A stretch of DNA of 64,000 nucleotides from Stenotrophomonas mori. Lineage in GTDB: Bacteria > Pseudomonadota > Gammaproteobacteria > Xanthomonadales > Xanthomonadaceae. How positions within the stretch are numbered: position 1 is the stretch's first letter; each line of letters starts with the position of its first letter. The DNA is taken from assembly GCF_023556335.1 (NCBI RefSeq), contig NZ_JAIKTS010000001.1, forward strand, positions 1,240,001-1,304,000. Reading direction: 5' to 3'. Shown here in pieces: positions 23,877 to 32,373 of the stretch. Under the pieces are notes generated by a model. That model worked only from the letters and a program-made list of their open reading frames with translations, was not told the DNA's origin and did no database searches. The position numbers and the translations under genes were made by a program.

Positions 23877-24254
23877 TCACTCCGCGTCGCGCTCGGACCA
23901 CACCGCCAGTTCGTTGCCACCGGGCTCGATGAACTGGAAGCGGCGGCCCCCCGGGAAGGCGAACGCCGGCCGGCTCAGGACACCGCCGTGCGCCTGCACC
24001 GCCGCCTGCAGCGGTGCCAGCTGCGCCGCGTACAACACGACCAGCGGTGCGCCGCTCGCGGTCGTCGCCGGCGCGCCGCGGAAGAAACCGCCCTGCAGGC
24101 CGCCATCGTCGAATGCGGCATAGTCCGGCCCGTACGCCTCGAACCGCCAGCCGAACACCCGTTCGAAGAAATGCCGGCTCGCGGCCGGGTCGCACGAGGC
24201 GAACTCCACGTAGTCGATCCGCCGTTCGCGCGCCGGCGGCGGCGATCCGGTCAC
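23877..24254 (-). CDS. VOC (glyoxalase/bleomycin-resistance fold) family protein
   Basis: Small soluble protein of 125 residues with one vicinal-oxygen-chelate pattern: [20 protein letters not shown], the [14 protein letters not shown] strand, and a second half ending with [16 protein letters not shown], where the last Glu is a typical metal ligand. The substrate is unknown. No ATG fits; the GTG at 24254 overlaps the fimV stop as GTGA. This gene interrupts the usual fimV-truA adjacency. Confidence 0.85.
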   Translation of the reverse strand: MTGSPPPARERRIDYVEFASCDPAASRHFFERVFGWRFEAYGPDYAAFDDGGLQGGFFRGAPATTASGAPLVVLYAAQLAPLQAAVQAHGGVLSRPAFAFPGGRRFQFIEPGGNELAVWSERDAE

Positions 24255-26095
24255 CCCAGCCGCCCGAGCAGCTCGAGCGCTTCGGCGCGCGCCTGCGGAT
24301 CGCGACCGGTCGCGACCTCGTTCAGCAGGGTCCGGGCAGTCTCGGCATCGCCGAGGTCCAGGTAGGCGATCGCCAACTCCAGGCGCTCGCGACCGGCCGG
24401 CGCGGGGTTGAGCGGCGCCAGGCCCGCGGCACCGTCGTCCGGCCAACGCGCCTGCGCGGGCCCTGCGGACGCCTTCATCGGCACCGCACCGTCATCGCCG
24501 CCGGGCGTGCGCGAGGCCGCGAACAGCAGCACCGGCTCCGGCGGCCGCGGGCGGCCGGCATCCGCGTCGGACGCCGGCCAGAACGGCGCAGGCTCCACGC
24601 CGGCTTCCAGCCCATCCTCCTCGGACGAAGCCTCGTCGGCCGGCAGGCCATGCGCCGCCACGGCCGCAGCCTCCTCCGCGTCCTTCCCGTCAACGTCCGG
24701 CGGTGCCTCGGCCTCGCCGGCCTGCAGCCCCGGCATCGCCGCGGCCAGCGGCGAAAGCCTGCCCTCCGCCCGGGGCTCGCCCATCCGCGGCAGCGGGGGC
24801 AACGGGGACGGCCGGCGACGGCGCGACAGCCACCATCCGCCGACGGCGGCCAGCACCAGCAGCGCCAGGCCCAGCCACATCCACGGCGCACCTGCGGACG
24901 GCTGCTTGCCGGCCTCGGCAAGACGCTGCTGCGCCGCCGCCAGGTCGCTGTCCTTCATCGCGATCAGCGATTGCTGCTGTTGCTGCAGCTTTTCCAGGTC
25001 GGCGACGCGCTCGCGCAGCTCCTGCAGTTCCGCATCGCGCGTGGCCAGGTCTTCCCTGGCCTGCCGCAGTTGGTCGTTCGCCGCCATGTCACCCTCGCCA
25101 CCGGCATCGAGCCCGGTTGTCGTACCTGCCGTGCGCTGGCCGTCGGGGACGGCCGTCGCGATCTCCAGGCGTGCGCCGCCGGCCGTGGCCGGCGCCGTCC
25201 CCGCCGCCTTTTCCACGTTGCCGGCGATGGCCGGCTGCGGCACCGCCGCCCGCGCCTGGCGCCACTGCGCCACATGCTCGCGCACGATCGCCCGCGCCGC
25301 CGCCGCGTCGGTGTCCTGCAATGCATCGCTGTCCGGCACCCGCAGCACCGCGCCTTCGCGGAGCAGGTTGACGTTGCCGCGGATGAACGCTTCCGGGTTC
25401 GCGCGCAGCAGCGCCACCATCGTCTGGTCCAGGGTCGCACCGCGCTCACGCGCCAGCCCCAGCGCGATCTGCGACAGCGCCTGCCCGCGCTGCACCGGTG
25501 CCAGCACATCGCCGCCGGCGGACGCCGGCCGGGCATCGCCGGGACGCGGCGCGGCCGGGGTGGCCACGGCCTGCGCAGGTTCCTTGACCGGCACCGGGGC
25601 CGCGCCCGCAGGGGCCGGCGCCGGCGGCGCCTCGCGCACGATCATGTCGGACGGGGCGGCCTGCGGCGCCTCGACCAGCGGCTCGGCGACCGCGGTGGCG
25701 GTGTCGGGGGTGGCGATCAACGCCGAATACTCGCGGACCAGGCGCCCCTGGCCCCAGTCGACCTCGATCAGGAAGCTCAGGGCCGGCGCCTGCACCGGCG
25801 CCGCCGAGGTCACCCGCACCACGGCGCGCCCCTGGGCGTCCTGCGCGAACTGGAACTGCAGCGCGCTGACCAGCCCCTCGGGGCGCGACAGCCCTACCCG
25901 CTCGAAGGTCTCCGCCGACGCCAGGCCGACCCGGGCGGCCTCCAGCTCGCCCGGGTCGCTGGCGATCACCGGGATCTCCGCCAGCAACGGCTCACCCGGC
26001 CGCGACAGCACCCGGATGTTGCCCAGGCCCAACGCCAGCGCTGCGCTGCTGCACAGCATCAGCACGCAGACGAACACGCCTTGTATCGCGCGCAT
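24251..26095 (-). CDS. fimV: FimV-type pilus assembly / polarity protein
   Basis: Inner-membrane peptidoglycan-binding protein; in Pseudomonas FimV helps assemble the type IV pilus secretin and organises cell poles. With ATG 26095 (GGGAG upstream) it has 614 residues: signal peptide to about 22 (SSAALALGLG), the FimV amino domain (23-130), proline/alanine linker, LysM (about 200-254), coiled coil (338-395, with a glutamine run), one membrane helix (404-423) followed by RRRR, an acidic cytoplasmic region and the short carboxy-terminal TPR-like FimV domain (ERLELAIAYLDLGD). It is shorter than P. aeruginosa FimV, mainly in the acidic region. An alternative ATG lies at 26119. Confidence 0.92.
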   Translation of the reverse strand: MRAIQGVFVCVLMLCSSAALALGLGNIRVLSRPGEPLLAEIPVIASDPGELEAARVGLASAETFERVGLSRPEGLVSALQFQFAQDAQGRAVVRVTSAAPVQAPALSFLIEVDWGQGRLVREYSALIATPDTATAVAEPLVEAPQAAPSDMIVREAPPAPAPAGAAPVPVKEPAQAVATPAAPRPGDARPASAGGDVLAPVQRGQALSQIALGLARERGATLDQTMVALLRANPEAFIRGNVNLLREGAVLRVPDSDALQDTDAAAARAIVREHVAQWRQARAAVPQPAIAGNVEKAAGTAPATAGGARLEIATAVPDGQRTAGTTTGLDAGGEGDMAANDQLRQAREDLATRDAELQELRERVADLEKLQQQQQSLIAMKDSDLAAAQQRLAEAGKQPSAGAPWMWLGLALLVLAAVGGWWLSRRRRPSPLPPLPRMGEPRAEGRLSPLAAAMPGLQAGEAEAPPDVDGKDAEEAAAVAAHGLPADEASSEEDGLEAGVEPAPFWPASDADAGRPRPPEPVLLFAASRTPGGDDGAVPMKASAGPAQARWPDDGAAGLAPLNPAPAGRERLELAIAYLDLGDAETARTLLNEVATGRDPQARAEALELLGRLG

Positions 26096-26160
26096 GGCGC
26101 TCCCGCCCCTTGGTTTCATGGCCGCAAATATACCGGCAGAGCCGGGTTCCGAATACCGCC

Positions 26161-26194
26161 GCCCGGATGCCGGCACCCGGCACGGCATCCGGGC
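26161..26194 (-). terminator. stem-loop after asd
   Basis: Perfect 12-bp inverted repeat GCCCGGATGCCG / CGGCATCCGGGC with a 10-base loop, starting nine bases after the asd stop. On the minus strand it is followed by GGCGGTATT, not a U tract, so it is either a factor-assisted terminator or an mRNA 3'-end stabiliser. Confidence 0.45.
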
Positions 26195-26203
26195 GGGCCG
26201 GTT

Positions 26204-27229
26204 TCAGCCGCCGTTGGCGACCAGTTCGGCGATCTGTACCGCGTTCAGGGCGGCGCCCTTGCGGATGTTGTCGGCCACCACCCACAGGTTCAGCCCGCGT
26301 GGATGCGAGAGGTCCTCGCGGATGCGGCCCACGTAGACGGGATCCGTGCCCGAGGCGTGGGTGACCGGCGTCGGGTATCCCCCCGCCCGGCGCTCGTCGA
26401 CCACCTCCACGCCGGGCGCGGCGGCCAGCAGCGCGCGCGCCTGATCGACGCTGATCTTGTCCCTGGTCTCGACGTTGACCGCCTCGGAGTGGCCATAGAA
26501 CACCGGCACCCGCACCGCGGTGGGATTCACCTGGATGCTGTCGTCGCCGAGGATCTTGCGGGTTTCCCAGACCAGCTTCATCTCCTCCTTGGTGAAGCCG
26601 TTGTCGAGGAACTCGTCGATGTGCGGGATCAGGTTGAAGGCGATCTGCACCGGGAACTTGGCCGGGTCGATCTCCTGGAAGCCGAGCAGCTGCGCGGTCT
26701 GCTTGCCCAGCTCCTCCATGCCCGACTGGCCCGCTCCCGAGACCGACTGGTAGGTGGCGATGTTGACGCGCTCGACGCCGTATTCACGGTGGATCGGCGC
26801 CAGCACCGGCATCAGCTGCATGGTCGAGCAGTTGGGGTTGGCGATGATGCCGCGCGGGCGCTGCCTGGCCGCGTCCGGATTGACCTCGGCCACCACCAGC
26901 GGCACATCGTCGTCGTAACGGAAGGAGGACGAGTTGTCGATCACCACCGCGCCCGCGGCGGCGAACTTCGGCGCGTACTCCTTGGAAATGCCGCCCCCGG
27001 CCGCGAACAGCGCGATCTCGACCCCGGCCGGATCGAACGTGGCCAGGTCCTGGACCGTGACCTTGCCGTCCTTGTAGTCGAACGCCTGTCCGGCCGAGCG
27101 CTCGGAAGCCAGCAGGGTCAGGGTGCCGACCGGGAAGTCCCGCTCGGCGAGGATGGACAGCATGGTCTGGCCGACGGCGCCGGTGGCACCGACGATGGCT
27201 ACGTGGAAACGACGGGCTGGGTTGCTCAT
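26204..27229 (-). CDS. asd: aspartate-semialdehyde dehydrogenase
   Basis: Reduces aspartyl phosphate to aspartate semialdehyde, the branch point to lysine/diaminopimelate, methionine and threonine. The 341 residues have the nucleotide loop GATGAVG (14-20), active Cys134 in NPNCSTMQL, and a histidine-containing HSEAVNVE later. ATG 27229 gives MSNPARRFHVAIVGATG; a GTG at 27238 would add three residues. Neither start has a strong ribosome site. The asd-fimV-truA order is common in related bacteria. Confidence 0.96.
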   Translation of the reverse strand: MSNPARRFHVAIVGATGAVGQTMLSILAERDFPVGTLTLLASERSAGQAFDYKDGKVTVQDLATFDPAGVEIALFAAGGGISKEYAPKFAAAGAVVIDNSSSFRYDDDVPLVVAEVNPDAARQRPRGIIANPNCSTMQLMPVLAPIHREYGVERVNIATYQSVSGAGQSGMEELGKQTAQLLGFQEIDPAKFPVQIAFNLIPHIDEFLDNGFTKEEMKLVWETRKILGDDSIQVNPTAVRVPVFYGHSEAVNVETRDKISVDQARALLAAAPGVEVVDERRAGGYPTPVTHASGTDPVYVGRIREDLSHPRGLNLWVVADNIRKGAALNAVQIAELVANGG

Positions 27230-27284
27230 GGAATGCACTCGGAAAGGAAGAGGGAGAAGGGGAACACGCGCCGGGCCGGATTCG

Positions 27285-27318
27285 GGGAACCTCGCGCAGA
27301 CAAGCGTCGGAGGTTCCC
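27285..27318 (-). terminator. stem-loop overlapping the stop codon of the hydroxyacid dehydrogenase gene
   Basis: Nine-base inverted repeat GGGAACCTC / GAGGTTCCC with a 16-base loop. It begins in the last base of the dehydrogenase stop codon. On the minus strand no U tract follows (CGAATCC). It is probably a 3'-end structure for this gene, and lies 56 bases before the asd start. Confidence 0.4.
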
Positions 27319-28367
27319 TATCGTTTCCCGATGCCGGTCATGCCGCCGGCAATGCCGGCAATGGCCGGGATGCCGGTGTCGATGGCGTTGAGCGCATTGG
27401 CCGGACGGCCGGCATCCGGGCCCAGGCCCAGGCCGGCCAGCAGGTTGTCCACCGCCACCTGCACCATCGCCCGGCGGGTGGCCAGCGAGGCGCTGCCGAT
27501 GTGCGGGGTCAGCACGATGTTGCGCAGCACGCGCAGTTCCGGGCGCACGTCCGGTTCGTTCTCGTAGACGTCGAGCGCTGCCGCGGCCAGGCGGCCCTGC
27601 GCCAGCGCGTCGGCCAGGGCCAGCTCGTCGACGAGGCCGCCGCGGGCGATGTTCACCAGCGTGGCGGTGGGCTTCATCCTGGCCAGCGCCGCGGCATCGA
27701 TGAGGTGGTGGTTCTGCGCCGTGTACGGCAGCACCAGCACCAGGTGGTCGGCGCCGGCCAGCAGCGCCTCGAAGCCGGCATAGTGCGCGCCGACCGCCTG
27801 CTCGGCCGCCGCGGGCAGCCGCGAGCGGTTGTGGTACAGCACCTTCATGCCGAAGCCGTGGTGGCCGCGGCGGGCGATGGCCTGGCCGATGCGGCCCATG
27901 CCGAGGATGCCCAGGGTGCTGCCGTGCAGGTCGCTGCCGAGCATGGTGGTGAACGACCACTGGTCCCAGTGGCCTTCGCGCAGCCAACGGTCGGATTCGA
28001 CGATCCGCCGCGCGGCCGCCATCAGCAGCGCGAACCCCAGGTCGGCGGTGGTCTCGGTCAGTACGTCGGGGGTGTTGGTGGCGACGATGCCGGCGGCGCT
28101 CAGCGCGGCGATGTCCAGGTTGTTGTAGCCGACGCCGACGTTGGCGACGACCTTCAGCGCCGTCGCGGCGGCGATCTCGGCGGCGCCGATGCGTTCGTTG
28201 AGCGTCACCAGCGCGGCATCGACGCCGGCCAGGTTCGCCGCCACGGCTGCCGGCTCGTGCACGGTGACGACAGGCGTGGACACCACCTCGCAATGGGCCG
28301 CCAGCTGCGCGACGGTGTCGTCGAACAGCGGCTGTGACACCCAGACGCGGGGCCGCCGTTCAGCCAT
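27318..28367 (-). CDS. D-2-hydroxyacid dehydrogenase (glyoxylate/hydroxypyruvate reductase type)
   Basis: NAD(P)-dependent reductase of 2-oxoacids, 349 residues. The nucleotide loop is GMGRIGQ (156-162), followed about 20 residues later by HNRSR, which suggests NADPH. Catalytic residues are Arg242 ([10 protein letters not shown]), Glu271 (DVYENEP) and His289 (LTPHIGSAS). The pattern [12 protein letters not shown] fits glyoxylate/hydroxypyruvate/2-ketogluconate reductases (GhrB-like). The last 30 residues form a glycine/isoleucine-rich tail beyond the usual family end. The start overlaps the aroC stop by eight bases. Confidence 0.93.
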   Translation of the reverse strand: MAERRPRVWVSQPLFDDTVAQLAAHCEVVSTPVVTVHEPAAVAANLAGVDAALVTLNERIGAAEIAAATALKVVANVGVGYNNLDIAALSAAGIVATNTPDVLTETTADLGFALLMAAARRIVESDRWLREGHWDQWSFTTMLGSDLHGSTLGILGMGRIGQAIARRGHHGFGMKVLYHNRSRLPAAAEQAVGAHYAGFEALLAGADHLVLVLPYTAQNHHLIDAAALARMKPTATLVNIARGGLVDELALADALAQGRLAAAALDVYENEPDVRPELRVLRNIVLTPHIGSASLATRRAMVQVAVDNLLAGLGLGPDAGRPANALNAIDTGIPAIAGIAGGMTGIGKR

Positions 28368-29463
28368 CGAGGCGCCCGGGGACGCGCGGAGCGACGTCGC
28401 CGACGTCGCCGCACTGGGCGCGGTGGCGCAGCGCCTGGTCCATCAGCACCAGCGCCAGCATCGCCTCGGCGATGGGGGTGGCGCGGATGCCGACGCAGGG
28501 GTCGTGGCGGCCGGTGGTGATGACGTCGACCGGCTGGCCGTCCACATCCACCGTCGCCCCCGGCAGGCGCAGGCTGGAGGTCGGCTTGAGCACCATCGAG
28601 GCGACGATCTGCTGCCCGGTGGCGATGCCGCCGAGGATGCCGCCGGCGTGGTTGGACTGGAACCCGTCGGGAGTGATCAGGTCGCGGTGCTCGGTGCCCT
28701 TCTGCGCGGCGCTGGCGAAGCCGTCGCCGATCTCCACGCCCTTGACCGCATTGATGCTCATCAGCGCGGCGGCGATCTCGCCGTCGAGCTTGCCGTAGAT
28801 CGGTTCGCCCCAGCCCGGCGGCACGCCGTCGGCGACCACGTGCACGCGCGCGCCCACCGAATCGCCGGACTTGCGCAGCGCGTCCATGTAGGCCTCCAGC
28901 TCGGGGACCTGCGCGGCGTCGGGCCAGAAGAACGGGTTGGCCTCGACCGCGCTCCAGTCGAATCCCCGCGGGGTGATCCCGCCCAGCTGCGACAGCCAGC
29001 CGCGCACGCTCACGCCGTGGCGCTCGCGCAGCCACTTCTTGGCGATCACGCCGGCGGCCACGCGCATGGTGGTCTCGCGCGCCGAGGAACGGCCGCCACC
29101 GCGCGGGTCGCGGATGCCGTACTTCTGCCAGTAGCTGTAGTCGGCATGGCCGGGGCGGAACTGCGCGGCGATGGCGCTGTAGTCCTTGCTGCGCTGGTCG
29201 ATGTTGCGGATCAGCAGCGCGATCGGCGTACCGGTGGTGCGGCCTTCGTACACCCCGGACAGGATCTCGACCTCGTCGGCCTCGCGCCGGGCCGACGTGT
29301 GCCGGCTCTTGCCGGTGGCGCGGCGCTGCAGGTCGTGGGCGAATTCGTCGGCGGCGAGCGCCAGCCCGGGCGGGCAGCCGTCGACCACGCAGCCGATGGC
29401 CGGCCCGTGCGATTCGCCGAAGGTGGTGACGGTCAGCAGCTTGCCGAAGGAGTTGGCGCTCAT
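28360..29463 (-). CDS. aroC: chorismate synthase
   Basis: Last enzyme of the shikimate pathway, needing reduced FMN. The 367 residues include the family signatures [16 protein letters not shown] at 15-30, [33 protein letters not shown] near 120-132 and [17 protein letters not shown] near the end. It is slightly longer than typical, with a tail ending GRLDG. The ATG overlaps the prmB stop as ATGA. PrmB-AroC adjacency is widespread. Confidence 0.98.
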   Translation of the reverse strand: MSANSFGKLLTVTTFGESHGPAIGCVVDGCPPGLALAADEFAHDLQRRATGKSRHTSARREADEVEILSGVYEGRTTGTPIALLIRNIDQRSKDYSAIAAQFRPGHADYSYWQKYGIRDPRGGGRSSARETTMRVAAGVIAKKWLRERHGVSVRGWLSQLGGITPRGFDWSAVEANPFFWPDAAQVPELEAYMDALRKSGDSVGARVHVVADGVPPGWGEPIYGKLDGEIAAALMSINAVKGVEIGDGFASAAQKGTEHRDLITPDGFQSNHAGGILGGIATGQQIVASMVLKPTSSLRLPGATVDVDGQPVDVITTGRHDPCVGIRATPIAEAMLALVLMDQALRHRAQCGDVGDVAPRVPGRLDG

Positions 29464-30386
29464 CGCTGCGCCGCCAGTCCGGCGATGCGGGCATGGTGGG
29501 CGCGCAGCTCGGCCGCTTCCACCGCGAAGATGCCCATCTGCCCGACCTTGAACTCGATCCACGCCAGGTCCAGCTCCGGCAGCAGGCGGACGACATGCTG
29601 CTCCGAATCGCCCACCTCGCAGATCAGCAGCCCGGCCTCGCTCAGGTGGTCCGGCGCGTCGCGCAGGATCTTCAGCACCAGGTCCAGGCCGTCGTCGCCG
29701 GCGCGCAGGGCCAGCTCCGGCTCGTGCGCGTACTCGCGCGGCAGCGCGTCGGTCTCCGCGTTGGTGACGTACGGCGGATTGGTCACGATCAGGTCGTAGA
29801 CCCGCCCCTGCAGGCCGTCGAACAGGTCGCTCCTGAGCAGCTCGACGTTGTGCGCGAGCAGGCGCTGCTTGTTCTCGGCCGCCAGCGACAGCGCCGCGTC
29901 GTTGATGTCGCTGCCGTCGACCTGCCAGTTCGGGTAGTAGTGGCCCATCGCGATGGCGATGCAGCCCGACCCGGTGCACAGGTCCAGCGCGCGGCTGACC
30001 TCGCGCCCGGCCAGCCACGGCTCGAATCCTTCCAGGATCAGTTCGGCGATCGGCGAACGCGGCACCAGGGCGCGCGCGTCGCTCTTGAAGTTCAGGCCCG
30101 CGAACCACGCTTCGCCGTTCAGGTAGGCCGCCGGCACCCGCTCGTCGATGCGCCGCTGGAACAGCGCCAGGATCTGCTGCTTCTCGTCCGCCAGCACCCG
30201 CGCCTGGCCATAGGCCGGGCCCAGGTCGGGCGGCAGGTGCAGGGCATGCAGCACCAGGCTGGTGGCTTCGTCCAGCGCGTTGTCGTAACTGTGGCCGAAG
30301 GTCAGGCCCGCGGCATTGAAACGGCTCGCGCCGTAGCGGATCAGGTCGATGATCGTGTGGAGTTCGGCGGCCGCCTGGGCTGTCAT
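29460..30386 (-). CDS. prmB: 50S ribosomal protein L3 glutamine N5-methyltransferase
   Basis: SAM-dependent enzyme that methylates a glutamine of ribosomal protein L3. The 308 residues hold the SAM loop [13 protein letters not shown] near 134-146 and the catalytic NPPYVTNAE near 202-210. PrmB was chosen rather than PrmC because of its length, the amino end [27 protein letters not shown], and the aroC neighbour. It is divergent from the SCO gene with a 204-base gap in which a TATATT at 30435-30440 is the only promoter-like element noted. Confidence 0.95.
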   Translation of the reverse strand: MTAQAAAELHTIIDLIRYGASRFNAAGLTFGHSYDNALDEATSLVLHALHLPPDLGPAYGQARVLADEKQQILALFQRRIDERVPAAYLNGEAWFAGLNFKSDARALVPRSPIAELILEGFEPWLAGREVSRALDLCTGSGCIAIAMGHYYPNWQVDGSDINDAALSLAAENKQRLLAHNVELLRSDLFDGLQGRVYDLIVTNPPYVTNAETDALPREYAHEPELALRAGDDGLDLVLKILRDAPDHLSEAGLLICEVGDSEQHVVRLLPELDLAWIEFKVGQMGIFAVEAAELRAHHARIAGLAAQR

Positions 30387-30590
30387 GGCAATACGAGGGG
30401 CATTGGTGGTCTGCGATTATAGGCGCGCACCCGGTATATTGACTGCCCGGTTGCAGCCGAAACTGCGGCGGCCGCGCCGATGCCGGCCGCGACGCAGGAC
30501 ACCGCCACAAGTACAACCGGCGCCCGCCGGCCACAGGCCGCCGCACCCGCAGGGCCCGGAACCGCCCTCATCCGCACGGAGACACGGTCC

Positions 30591-31238
30591 ATGTTCAACC
30601 GCACCACCGGCATCATCCTGGCCATCGCCCTGGCGGCCGGGCTGGGCCTGTTGCTGGCGCAGAAGGTCTTCGGGCCCGGCCGCGACGATGCCCACCCGAC
30701 CGGGTCGATCCTGCGCTACCCCACCCCGCGCCCGCTGCCCGACTTCAGCCTCAGCCAGTCCGACGGCACCCGCCTGATTCCCGGCGAACTGCGCGGCCAC
30801 TGGACCCTGGTGTTCCTCGGCTTCACCTCCTGCCCGGATGTCTGCCCGACCACCCTGGCGGACCTCGCCCTGGCCCAGAAGCAGTGGGAAAAGATCCCCG
30901 AGAGCCTGCGCCCGCGCGTGGTGTTCGTGTCCGTGGACCCGGAGCGCGACACCCCCGTGCGGCTGGGCGAATACGCCCATGCCTTCCACAAGGACACGCT
31001 GGCGGCCACCGCCGACGTGCCGTCGCTGGAACGCTTCGCCACCGCGCTGGGGCTGGTGTTCCAGAAGGCGCCCGGCCGGAACTTCGACAAGAATCCGGAC
31101 GACTACAGCATGGACCACTCGGCCAGCATCGCCGTGCTCGATCCCGACGTCCGCCTGGCCGGCCTGATGCGTCCCCCCTTCGACCCCCGCCAGATCGCCC
31201 TCGACCTGGAAAAGCTGACCGGCACGTCCGCCCCATGA
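30591..31238 (+). CDS. SCO1/SenC family copper chaperone
   Basis: Membrane-anchored thioredoxin-fold protein that helps build the copper site of cytochrome oxidase or acts as a thiol reductant. With ATG 30591 (GGAGA upstream) it has 215 residues: an amino-terminal helix (7-24), the metal motif CPDVC (Cys81, Cys85) in [13 protein letters not shown], and the ligand His176 in DHSASI. An upstream frame to 30480 would add 37 disordered residues. It overlaps psd as ATGA. Confidence 0.95.
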   Translation: MFNRTTGIILAIALAAGLGLLLAQKVFGPGRDDAHPTGSILRYPTPRPLPDFSLSQSDGTRLIPGELRGHWTLVFLGFTSCPDVCPTTLADLALAQKQWEKIPESLRPRVVFVSVDPERDTPVRLGEYAHAFHKDTLAATADVPSLERFATALGLVFQKAPGRNFDKNPDDYSMDHSASIAVLDPDVRLAGLMRPPFDPRQIALDLEKLTGTSAP

Positions 31239-32077
31239 GCCTGCTCACCGCCCTCACCCATGTACTGCCGCACCGCCTGCTGTCGTCGATGGCGCGGTCG
31301 CTGGCGTATTCCCGCAACCCGCGGATCTCGCGCTGGCTGATCGACACGGTGACCCGCCGTTTCGACGTCGACCTGGCCGAAGCGGCCGACCCGGATCCGC
31401 GCAGCTACCCCAGCTTCAACGCCTTCTTCACCCGCGCACTGAAACCCGGGGCCCGTCGTGCCGATGCCGATCCGCGCAGCCTGCTGATGCCCGCCGACGG
31501 CCGCATCAGCCAGCTCGGACCGATCGAGGACGGCCGCATCTTCCAGGCCAAGGGGCAGTCGTTCACCGCCGCCGAGCTGCTTGGCGACGCCGCCGATGCC
31601 GCCGCATTCGCCAACGGGCTGTTCGCCACGGTCTACCTCTCCCCGCGCGACTACCACCGCGTGCACATGGCCTGGACCGGCACCCTGCGCGAGACCGTGC
31701 ACGTGCCCGGACGGCTGTTCAGCGTCGGCCCCGACGCGGTGGCCAACGTACCGCGGCTGTTCGCCCGCAACGAGCGCCTGGTCTGCCACTTCGACACCGA
31801 CTTCGGCCCGATGGTGCAGGTGATGGTCGGCGCACTGCTGGTCAGCGGCGTGGAAACCGTCTGGAGCGGCGAGGAAATTCCCGCCTATGGCGACCGCATC
31901 ACCCGCAAGGACTGGCGCGGCAAGGGGATCACGCTGGAGCGGTTCGCGGAGATGGCGCGCTTCAACTACGGCTCCACCGTGATCGTGCTGCTGCCGCCGG
32001 GGGTGGCGGCATTCGATCCGGCACTGAAGGCCGAAAGCCCCGTGCGGCTCGGGCAACTGCTCGCGCGCTTGACGTAA
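31235..32077 (+). CDS. psd: phosphatidylserine decarboxylase proenzyme
   Basis: Makes phosphatidylethanolamine from phosphatidylserine at the inner membrane. The 280-residue proenzyme should self-cleave between Gly246 and Ser247 (FNYGSTVIV), which becomes the pyruvoyl group. [14 protein letters not shown] near 138-151 is the family signature. The start overlaps the SCO stop as ATGA. The last 40 codons plus downstream sequence are duplicated in frame 201 bases further on. Confidence 0.97.
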   Translation: MSLLTALTHVLPHRLLSSMARSLAYSRNPRISRWLIDTVTRRFDVDLAEAADPDPRSYPSFNAFFTRALKPGARRADADPRSLLMPADGRISQLGPIEDGRIFQAKGQSFTAAELLGDAADAAAFANGLFATVYLSPRDYHRVHMAWTGTLRETVHVPGRLFSVGPDAVANVPRLFARNERLVCHFDTDFGPMVQVMVGALLVSGVETVWSGEEIPAYGDRITRKDWRGKGITLERFAEMARFNYGSTVIVLLPPGVAAFDPALKAESPVRLGQLLARLT

Positions 32078-32125
32078 CGCCGGCTCCGGCGCGGCGGCAT
32101 CGCGGCGCGTGGCGACGCGCCCGCC
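31954..32125 (+). repeat. tandem 3'-end duplication of psd, copy 1
   Basis: About 172 bases covering the last 40 psd codons, the TAA stop and 48 bases downstream. It matches 32155-32326 at a period of 201 bases, with few differences. The three differences inside the coding part are all silent (CGC/CGT, CCC/CCG, CAA/CAG). The downstream part has a few more changes. Confidence 0.95.
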
Positions 32126-32154
32126 ACCACGGCGCCCTGCCGACGCTGCGGCGC

Positions 32155-32326
32155 GGCGCGTTTCAACTACGGCTCCACCGTGATCGTGCTGCTGCCGCCG
32201 GGGGTGGCGGCATTCGATCCGGCACTGAAGGCCGAAAGCCCGGTGCGGCTCGGGCAGCTGCTCGCGCGCTTGACGTAACGCGGGTTCCGGCGCGGCGGCA
32301 TCGCAGCGCGTGGCGACGCGTCCGCC
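32155..32326 (+). repeat. tandem 3'-end duplication of psd, copy 2
   Basis: Second copy of the psd end and following spacer, 201 bases after the first. The non-duplicated 29 bases between the copies (32126-32154) are unique. Because 201 is a multiple of three and no stop occurs between the two TAA codons, the second copy is in frame with psd. Confidence 0.95.
32156..32278 (+). pseudogene. psd carboxy-terminal fragment
   Basis: Reads A-R-FNYGST and continues to the same end as [13 protein letters not shown] then TAA. It contains the entire pyruvoyl (alpha) chain and the cleavage site but lacks the beta chain and any start codon or ribosome site. It could only be translated by readthrough of the psd TAA. 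Best read as a duplicated gene remnant. Confidence 0.85.
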
Positions 32327-32373
32327 GGTCCGGACCGCCCATGCCCGTGCCGCACGGCCTGCGGCAGCCGGAC

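Noticed and set aside
24905-24990. CRISPR-like or microsatellite signal in the glutamine run of fimV
   Set aside because: It is a short coding CAG-type run (five Gln) in a coiled coil; no spacers or repeats of CRISPR type occur anywhere in the window.
32156-32278. Second psd copy as an independent gene for a pyruvoyl peptide
   Set aside because: There is no start codon or ribosome site, and the beta chain needed for self-cleavage is missing.
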